NCBI GenBank assembly: GCA_034665305.1
Contig: JAXDFZ010000008.1
Coordinates: 186,001 to 250,000, forward strand
Origin: DASXRU01 sp034665305
GTDB lineage: Bacteria; Acidobacteriota; Blastocatellia; Pyrinomonadales; Pyrinomonadaceae
Direction: 5' to 3'
DNA length: 64,000 bases
Both the position numbers and the translations under genes were made by a program. The notes beneath the pieces were generated by a model. That model saw only the letters and a list, made by a program, of their open reading frames with translations, ran no database searches and had not been told where the DNA came from. Of the stretch, positions 58,662-64,000 are shown in pieces (position 1 is the stretch's first letter; every line of letters begins with the position of its first letter).

Positions 58662-58787
58662 AAGAGCGGGGGCAAGCCGCCCTTCCTTACTGCGGGTGTT
58701 TTTGATTGAATTTTGATACTCAAGATTTGGACTCAGAGTCAATGCTATCTACCTGCAGTCAGGAAGGGGTTGCTTGCACCCGCTCTT
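58662..58787. repeat. MITE-like element with AAGAGCGGGGGC ends, copy 2
   Basis: The left arm AAGAGCGGGGGCAAGCCGCC and the right arm ending GCACCCGCTCTT are inverted. The core of about 60 bp differs from copy 1 (36089-36208). Its right end touches the stop codon of the phosphohexomutase gene. Confidence 0.87.
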
Positions 58788-60205
58788 CAAAGCGCCATTT
58801 GTTGGCCCTGATCTAGGAGCCGATCGCGTTTTTCCTGAGAGGTCGCTTCGCAATAGATCCGTAGCATCGGTTCGGTTCCGGATTGGCGAAACAGCAGCCA
58901 GGACTCATCCGCAAACAAAAGCTTGGTCCCATCCATTGTTTCCACGGCGGCCACGGTATGCTCAGCGATTGCACCGGGAGGAGTTGCGCCGAGTTCGTTC
59001 ACCAACTCCTGCCCGCGCTTCACCTCCATGTGCACATCGCGACGACCGAAATAGAATTCGCCAAACTCGCGATGCATTTCGCGCACCATTTCCGAGGGCG
59101 GCTTGCCCGCTGTGATGATGGCTTCCAAAAAGAGCAACGAGTTCAGTATGCCGTCGCGTTCGGGGATGTGATTCTTAACGCCGATGCCGCCTGACTCTTC
59201 AGCGCCCATCAGAATGTCGTCGCGCAGCATCAAGTCAGCAACATACTTAAACCCGATCGGAGTTTCATAAACTTTCAAACCGCTGGCTTCGGCGATCCGT
59301 TTAGTAAGGACGGACTGCGAGAAGGTACGGACCACGCCGCCAGTCATCTTCCGTTGCCGCGCCATATGCAGGAGCACCAACGGGACGACCTCATGCATAG
59401 TCATTGTTTCGCCGCGTTCGTTGACGGCGCCGACACGGTCGGCATCGCCATCGGTCGCCAGGCCGACGATTGCAGCAGCTCCGGATACGCGGCCCTTCAG
59501 CGGCGCGAGGTTTTGGTCAATCGGTTCCGGGTTCACCCCGCCGAACAACGGATCGCGGTCCGCGCGAATCGTTTCGACCGCAAGCTGGCCGCCGTTCAGG
59601 AAACTTTCCACCCAGCGTCCACCGGATCCGTGCATCGGATCTACAATCACTGACAAGTCCGCCTGCTTGATCCGATCCAGATCAATATAAGACTCGATCT
59701 GCGCGCGATAGGTCTGCAGCGACTCCTGCAAACGGACATCCGCAGGGTCATTGGTGAACGCCTTAAGTTTCACCTGCGACGCATCCACTAAATTCTCAAC
59801 GGCTGTAGTTGTTTCCGGCGAGGCGCTGCCGCCCCACGGCGCTTTGATTTTGAAGCCATTAAAGTGCGGCGGATTGTGCGACGCGGTGATCATCACTCCG
59901 CCGAGCGCACTCTGGTCCTTCACGGCCCACGAAACCAGCGGCGTCGGTACCGGTTCATTGAACAAGGACAGTCGAAAATCATTTCCGGCCAGGACTTCCG
60001 CCACTCGCTGCGCGAAGTTTTCAGAGTGAAAGCGGCGGTCATAGCCGACGATGACGTGCGATCCAGCGGCAGTGTTTTCGGATTGTGATTTCAGGTAGTC
60101 GGCATAGGCTTGAGCCACACGTTCGACATTTGCAAACGTAAAGGCTCCCGCGATCTCTGCGCGCCAGCCATCGGTTCCGAATTTGATTGGATCGAGTTCT
60201 GCCAT
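58787..60205 (-). CDS. Phosphoglucomutase/phosphomannomutase family protein
   Basis: An alpha-D-phosphohexomutase of 472 residues that interconverts hexose 1- and 6-phosphates. The N-terminal FGTDGWRAEI, the active-site Ser in MITASHNPP near 109, the metal loop DGDADR near 250 and the phosphate-binding C-terminal segment RQSGTEPMLRIY are all in place. The downstream gene encodes a sugar nucleotidyltransferase, so a supply of mannose- or glucose-1-phosphate for GDP- or dTDP-sugars is likely. Its terminal TGA abuts the MITE at 58662-58787. Confidence 0.93.
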   Translation of the reverse strand: MAELDPIKFGTDGWRAEIAGAFTFANVERVAQAYADYLKSQSENTAAGSHVIVGYDRRFHSENFAQRVAEVLAGNDFRLSLFNEPVPTPLVSWAVKDQSALGGVMITASHNPPHFNGFKIKAPWGGSASPETTTAVENLVDASQVKLKAFTNDPADVRLQESLQTYRAQIESYIDLDRIKQADLSVIVDPMHGSGGRWVESFLNGGQLAVETIRADRDPLFGGVNPEPIDQNLAPLKGRVSGAAAIVGLATDGDADRVGAVNERGETMTMHEVVPLVLLHMARQRKMTGGVVRTFSQSVLTKRIAEASGLKVYETPIGFKYVADLMLRDDILMGAEESGGIGVKNHIPERDGILNSLLFLEAIITAGKPPSEMVREMHREFGEFYFGRRDVHMEVKRGQELVNELGATPPGAIAEHTVAAVETMDGTKLLFADESWLLFRQSGTEPMLRIYCEATSQEKRDRLLDQGQQMAL

Positions 60206-60228
60206 TGTTCAGCTTAGGATCGTGATCT

Positions 60229-60334
60229 TTTGGAGTGCGCCGGCAGAGCGCAGCGGCGACGGCGCTTTGGATTGGCTGGATTCGAAACATCAAAAGCGGT
60301 GTCGCCGCTCCGCTCTGCCACCGCACCCAAAAAG
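60229..60334. repeat. MITE-like element with TTTTGGAGTGCG ends, copy 1
   Basis: The left arm begins TTTTGGAGTGCGCCGGCAGA, then GCGCAGCGGCGAC. The right arm TCGCCGCTCCGCTCTGCCAC ends with ACCGCACCCAAAAA. The core is GATTGG..ATTCGAAACATC. It fills the gap between the phosphohexomutase and nucleotidyltransferase genes. A second, interrupted copy is at 61486-61678. Confidence 0.83.
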
Positions 60335-60353
60335 GACCTGGTTACGACGGAGG

Positions 60354-61400
60354 TCACCACGCGCCGCCGGTTTGGGTGTAATCGGTAATCGAGGTCTTGT
60401 CTCCCAGAACTGTTCCGGGCGCGACTTTCGTTGCCCTTCCTATATGGCAACCGCGGCCGACGATGGCATCGGTAATTTCGGCTCCGGTGCCGATCCGCGT
60501 GTGCGACCAGATAACAGAATTTTCAACGCGCGCGCGTTCCTCCAAATAACATCCCGGGCCAAGCACGGAGTTAATGATTTGCGCGCCCGGCTTCACTACG
60601 CAATCGCGCGCGATCATTGAAAGGTTGTCGACCTCAGCCGTGGTTGCTGCTTCAAATTCCGCCAACCGCTCCTTGATATGAATGCGCGTTACGCGGTTCG
60701 CAAGTAAATCATGATGCGCTTGCAGATAACGCCAGGGCGTGCCGATGTCCATCCAGTAAGTGCGTTGCGGCACGTGAGCGTAAAAGGCTTCCTGCCGCTT
60801 GAGCAGATTGGGGAACAGTCCGTATTCAAACGAGTAGTTTTCACCGGCGGGAATCAAATCCAGCACTCCGGGTTCCAGGACGTAGGTGCCGGCGTTGATG
60901 TTCTTGCAATCGCTCTCCTCTGGCTTGGGCTTCTCCAGAAAACGCCGTACCCGACCATCCTGTTCAGTTTCCACAACGCCGTACATGCTGGCATCGTCCA
61001 CCGGGGCCAGCACGATCGTCGCCATCGCTTCGTGTTCCTTGTGTTCGCGAATGACCGCCTTCAAGTCGAGATCCGTCAGGACGTCCCCGTTGAAAACCAC
61101 GGTGGGTTCTCTAATCAGATCTTCGGCATATTTGTAGGCGCCGGCCGTGCCCATCGGCTGCGGCTCGACGGTGTACTTAAGATTGACTCCGTAATCTGAG
61201 CCATCGCCGAGCTGCTGTTCGATCTTCTGTGGCTGATAGGAAAGCGAAAGCGTGATGTCGGTGATGCCCGCACGTCGCAGCGTATCGATTTGATAAAGAA
61301 GGAACGGACGATTGCAAATCGGAACGATCGGTTTCGGAGTGTAAACGGTCAGGGGCCGAAGGCGTGTCCCTTTGCCGCCTGCCAGTATCAATGCCTGCAT
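60354..61400 (-). CDS. Sugar-nucleotide (NDP-sugar) pyrophosphorylase
   Basis: A 348-residue nucleotidyltransferase with an N-terminal Rossmann-like domain (LILAGGKGTRLRPLTVYTPKP, the signature pyrophosphorylase loop) and a C-terminal left-handed beta-helix (VVKPGAQIINSVLGPG, repeated). GNGxx-type residues NGDVLTDLD and the metal Asp pair are present. The combination is that of mannose-1-phosphate guanylyltransferase or glucose-1-phosphate thymidylyltransferase; the base cannot be chosen from sequence alone. The phosphohexomutase neighbour supports a role in polysaccharide precursor supply. Confidence 0.9.
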   Translation of the reverse strand: MQALILAGGKGTRLRPLTVYTPKPIVPICNRPFLLYQIDTLRRAGITDITLSLSYQPQKIEQQLGDGSDYGVNLKYTVEPQPMGTAGAYKYAEDLIREPTVVFNGDVLTDLDLKAVIREHKEHEAMATIVLAPVDDASMYGVVETEQDGRVRRFLEKPKPEESDCKNINAGTYVLEPGVLDLIPAGENYSFEYGLFPNLLKRQEAFYAHVPQRTYWMDIGTPWRYLQAHHDLLANRVTRIHIKERLAEFEAATTAEVDNLSMIARDCVVKPGAQIINSVLGPGCYLEERARVENSVIWSHTRIGTGAEITDAIVGRGCHIGRATKVAPGTVLGDKTSITDYTQTGGAW

Positions 61401-61485
61401 GCTTTAGTTGTCCGTCTATGCTTACGCGGTTGAATTACGCCGGCGAGTCTAACATTCGCATACGAGCCTTTCCAAACGATGCCCA

Positions 61486-61678
61486 TTTTGGAGTGCGGTG
61501 GCAGAGCGCAGCGGCGACACCGCTTAAGATTAACGGGCAGTAGCCCGACCGTAAGGGAGGGCTCCCGGTCGCATGCACTCAACCGGAGCCCTCCCTTACG
61601 GTCGGGCTACTGCCCCGCTCCGCGTAACCCCAAGAAGCAAAGCGCCGTCGCCGATGCGCTCTACCGGCGCGCTCCAAA
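61486..61678. repeat. MITE-like element with TTTTGGAGTGCG ends, copy 2 (interrupted)
   Basis: The left part TTTTGGAGTGCGGTGGCAGA..GCGGCGACACCGCTT and the right part AAAGCGCCGTCGCC..CGGCGCGCTCCAAA match copy 1. The expected short core is replaced by another inverted repeat at 61534-61617. The remaining sequence 61401-61819 has no gene, apart from a repeat-derived arm of TTTACTATTCACC type at 61728-61750. Confidence 0.82.
61534..61617. repeat. Nested long palindrome inside the interrupted MITE
   Basis: The left arm CGGGCAGTAGCCCGACCGTA (then AGGGAGGGCTCCCGGT) and the right arm ACCGGAGCCCTCCCTTACGG (then TCGGGCTACTGCCCCG) are nearly perfect inverted repeats of 36 bp. The inner GGGCAGTAGCCC motif is the same as in the REP family of the nuo operon. 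Confidence 0.85.
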
Positions 61679-61706
61679 TTGAGCCATTTTGTTGGAATAG
61701 AGTCGC

Positions 61707-61750
61707 TTGACACGATTGTGCGAATGGTAAATAGTGAATCCGATTCACTA
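61707..61750 (+). promoter_or_regulatory. Possible promoter for the thiolase gene
   Basis: TTGACA (61707-61712) is followed by a TAAATA (61728-61733) after a spacer of only 15 bp, or by AATAGT with a 17-bp spacer. The -10 region lies in a repeat-derived arm of the TTTACTATTCACC family. The match is not strong. Confidence 0.35.
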
Positions 61751-61819
61751 ACACAGCGCGTTCATGGGCCAGCCGGACGGTTCGGCTGCGAATAGTTGTC
61801 GCGCCCAGGTAAGGAATAA

Positions 61820-63013
61820 ATGAGCGAAATCAGGGAAGCGGTAATCATCAGCGCCACGCGCACTCCGGTCGGAAAATTTCTGGGTACACTCAAGAACTTC
61901 TCGGCTACCGATCTCGGCGCGATAGTTGTACGCGAAGCGGTCAAACGCGCCGGTGTGGCGCCGGAAGACGTCGATGAAGTGATTATGGGTTGTGTGATTC
62001 AGGCGGGCTTGGGCCAGAACCCGGCGCGCCAGGCGGCGCTGCGCGGCGGCATTCCGTTTGGAGTTTCTGCCGTTACGATCAACAAAGTCTGTGGTTCAGG
62101 TTTAAAGTCCGTGATGATGGCGGCGCAAGCGATTCAGTTGGGCGATGCTGAAATAGTTGTCGCCGGCGGAATGGAATCGATGAGTAACGCGCCGTACCTG
62201 ATTCCGAAAGGGCGCGAGGGTTATCGCCTGGGCAACGGCGTGCTGGTTGACGCGATGATTAACGACGGTCTGTGGTGCGCGTTCGAAAACTATCACATGG
62301 GAAACACAGGCGAAGTAGTGGCCGATCGTTATCACGTTACGCGCGAAGAGCAGGACGAGTACGCGCTCAATTCACATCGCAAAGCGGCGGCGGCAATTAG
62401 TGAAGGAAAGTTTAAGGACGAGATCGTGCCGGTAGAGATTCCGCAGAAGAAGCAGGGAGTGCCGGGACTCTTTGATACGGATGAAAGTGTGCGCTCAGAT
62501 ACTTCGCTGGAGGCGCTCGCCAAACTGAAGCCGGCATTTAAGAAGGATAGCGGAACCGTAACCGCCGGAAATGCGCCGGGAGTAAACGATGGCGCGTCGG
62601 CGCTGGTGGTTACTTCGCGCGATCGCGCACTGGCACTGGGCGTCGAGCCAATGGCGCGGATCGTGGCGCAGGCGACTTCCGGAATTCAACCGGAACTCGT
62701 GATGATGGCGCCCGTCGAAGCAATCCGCCGCGTTGTCAAGAAAGCCGGTTGGTCGCTCGATGAAGTCGATCTGATCGAGCTTAATGAAGCTTTCGCGGTG
62801 CAAGCTGTGGCCATAACTCGAGAACTGAAACTCAATCCGGAAAGAGTAAACGTAAACGGTGGCGCGGTTGCCCTGGGCCATGCAATTGGGCAATCGGGAT
62901 CGCGACTGTTGACGACGATGCTTTACGAGATGAAACGGCGCGACGTTCACAAAGGACTGGCTGCGTTGTGCCTAGGCGGCGGTAATGCTGTGGCGCTGGC
63001 CGTTGAGAGATAG
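61820..63013 (+). CDS. Acetyl-CoA acetyltransferase (thiolase)
   Basis: A 397-residue thiolase that condenses or cleaves acetoacetyl-CoA. The nucleophile Cys near residue 91 lies in KVCGSGLKSV; the second active site has GNAPGVNDGASA, and the C-terminal NVNGGAVALGHAIGQSGSR His plus CLGGGNAVAL with the second Cys complete the set. The ATG at 61820 follows AAGGAAT. Biosynthetic versus degradative use cannot be told from sequence. It is followed by two small membrane-protein genes in the same direction with short gaps. Confidence 0.95.
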   Translation: MSEIREAVIISATRTPVGKFLGTLKNFSATDLGAIVVREAVKRAGVAPEDVDEVIMGCVIQAGLGQNPARQAALRGGIPFGVSAVTINKVCGSGLKSVMMAAQAIQLGDAEIVVAGGMESMSNAPYLIPKGREGYRLGNGVLVDAMINDGLWCAFENYHMGNTGEVVADRYHVTREEQDEYALNSHRKAAAAISEGKFKDEIVPVEIPQKKQGVPGLFDTDESVRSDTSLEALAKLKPAFKKDSGTVTAGNAPGVNDGASALVVTSRDRALALGVEPMARIVAQATSGIQPELVMMAPVEAIRRVVKKAGWSLDEVDLIELNEAFAVQAVAITRELKLNPERVNVNGGAVALGHAIGQSGSRLLTTMLYEMKRRDVHKGLAALCLGGGNAVALAVER

Positions 63014-63030
63014 GCTAAAGAGGAAACTCC

Positions 63031-63546
63031 TTGACCCCCCAAGAGCACACCAAGATTCTGGGCATCATGCACCTGGTGTATGGCGGCATGCATTTGCTCA
63101 GCATGGTCATTATAGTTTTTGTGTTTCTCGTGATGGGAATCACGATGCCGGTTGCGTCACGCAATGGTGACCCGTCGCCGGCCGCGTTGTTCGCCATCAT
63201 CGGCGCGCTCGCGGCATTTATTACCTTGCTCCTGACGATTCCTCCGTTAATTGCCGGTTACGGATTTCTGAAACGAAAACGGTGGAGCAAGGTTGCGGGC
63301 GCGATCTCAGCAGCGCTGGCTTTGTTGAGTATTCCAATGGGCACGGCCTTGGGTGTCTATACGTTTTGGTTTCTCTTTGGTGAGAAAGGCCGGCAGTTAT
63401 ATTCAGAAAACGAATTTTCCTGGCAGGTGGGCCAGATGCGCGACGCGTTGCATGACGCGCCCCGACCAGAGAATTGGACCACGCCAAAGGGAAGCGAAGT
63501 TAAAGTTGAATACATCCCGCCAAAAAATCCGCCGGACTGGCGCTAA
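63031..63546 (+). CDS. Small membrane protein, paralog 1
   Basis: A 171-residue protein starting with TTG behind AGAGGAAA. Four hydrophobic segments are visible (about 15-40, 50-75, 78-100, 105-125) with a polar tail of about 45 residues. The N-terminus TPQEHTKILGIMHLVYGGMH resembles the next gene, MTPDTNNKIIAGLNLLYGVS. Family features include PPLIAGYGFLKRKRW. No function is known. It may be co-transcribed with the thiolase. Confidence 0.72.
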   Translation: MTPQEHTKILGIMHLVYGGMHLLSMVIIVFVFLVMGITMPVASRNGDPSPAALFAIIGALAAFITLLLTIPPLIAGYGFLKRKRWSKVAGAISAALALLSIPMGTALGVYTFWFLFGEKGRQLYSENEFSWQVGQMRDALHDAPRPENWTTPKGSEVKVEYIPPKNPPDWR

Positions 63547-63579
63547 GCAAGCAAGGGTTTTGGGCGCGATGATTTACGC

Positions 63580-63966
63580 ATGACTCCAGACACTAACAAC
63601 AAGATCATTGCCGGCTTAAACTTACTTTATGGGGTTTCCCAGGTCGTGATCGCGATCTTCACGGTGATTTGGTTACCGGGATCATTCAAAAGCGCGCCTC
63701 CGCAATTTACACCGCTAATCCCATTATTCACGGTGGGATTTACCGTCATGGCGCTGATGTTTGCCGCGCCATCTTTGATTGCCGGGTATGCGCTGCTGAA
63801 ACGCCGCACCTGGGCACGAGTGGCGGCGTTGGTTGCGGTGGGAATGGGATTTTTGAATGTTGGAGCGGGCACGACCCCTTCAGTTTTCACCGCTTGGTTT
63901 GTTTTTAGCAAGAAGGCCAGAAGCCTTTACGGAAACGATGTGATGTTTCGCTCGTCAGGTTGGTAA
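63580..63966 (+). CDS. Small membrane protein, paralog 2
   Basis: A 128-residue protein with four hydrophobic stretches. The block PSLIAGYALLKRRTWARVAA mirrors PPLIAGYGFLKRKRWSKVAG of the upstream gene, and both begin with a LNLLYG/MHLVYG helix, so the two arose by tandem duplication. The second copy lacks the long polar tail. A start at ATG 63580 without strong SD is used. Function unknown. Confidence 0.7.
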   Translation: MTPDTNNKIIAGLNLLYGVSQVVIAIFTVIWLPGSFKSAPPQFTPLIPLFTVGFTVMALMFAAPSLIAGYALLKRRTWARVAALVAVGMGFLNVGAGTTPSVFTAWFVFSKKARSLYGNDVMFRSSGW

Positions 63967-63977
63967 AGAAAACTGTT

Positions 63978-64000
63978 ATGACTGAAACGGTGGGAGTGGT
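63978..64000 (+). CDS. Possible next gene, cut by the window end
   Basis: An ATG at 63978 starts a frame (MTETVGV) that runs off the end. It lies 11 nt after the stop of the previous gene, in the same direction. Too little sequence remains to assign a product. Confidence 0.25.

Overview
The window looks like a chromosomal segment of a Gram-negative, respiring bacterium, most likely an acidobacterium of the Blastocatellia type. That placement is inferred from gene content and not tested by any search. The evidence is moderately high GC, an acidobacterial-style long secreted protein carrying a TIGR03437-like domain, TonB, lipoprotein and CpxA/CpxR/Spy-type envelope genes, and a very high density of intergenic palindromes.

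Layout: 0.1-7.4 kb holds envelope and housekeeping genes: secreted hypotheticals, an IscS/IscU-like pair, a SAM hydroxide adenosyltransferase, an LytM/L,D-transpeptidase fusion and a glutamine amidotransferase. 7.6-10.9 kb is one secreted VCBS/FG-GAP repeat protein. 11.3-30.0 kb is the minus-strand complex I operon in the order nuoA-B-C-(TonB/Coa1)-D-E-(SIMPL)-F-(HNH, 59-aa ORF)-G-H-J-K-L-M-(TlpA-like)-N-(hypothetical). It is driven by a good sigma70-type promoter near 30.1 kb and has no nuoI. 30.2-32.1 kb has a hypothetical gene followed by thiS-thiG. 32.1-36.1 kb carries an unrecognised two-gene module, a lipoprotein, an NTF2-like protein and a GH47-type mannosidase. 36.2-39.3 kb is a Cpx-like two-component system divergent from a Spy-like gene with TTTAC direct repeats upstream. 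39.4-48.2 kb is a single 2944-codon mosaic secreted protein. 48.4-64 kb holds a TIGR01777 epimerase, a TPR protein, a fused homocysteine methyltransferase/methylene-THF reductase behind a probable SAM-II riboswitch, a POT peptide transporter, a DPP-IV-like peptidase, mutM, a DUF3309 miniprotein, a phosphohexomutase/nucleotidyltransferase pair, a thiolase and two paralogous membrane proteins.

The most unusual property is what sits between the genes. At least ten families of inverted repeats occur. Some are REP-like hairpins, some are MITE-like elements of 100-200 bp with long terminal inverted repeats, and some are paired arms of degenerate repeats with a 7-11 bp unit. Several copies run into genes and supply stop codons or C-terminal residues (nuoG, nuoF, the SIMPL gene, thiS, the TIGR01777 gene, the methyltransferase gene). 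One REP pair brackets an HNH cassette inside the nuo operon, one MITE contains another nested palindrome, and one repeat occupies the place where nuoI would be expected.

Functionally the window couples respiration (complex I), Fe-S assembly, thiamin thiazole and methionine/folate metabolism, sugar-nucleotide synthesis and envelope stress sensing. No tRNA, rRNA, CRISPR array, prophage or complete insertion sequence was recognised.
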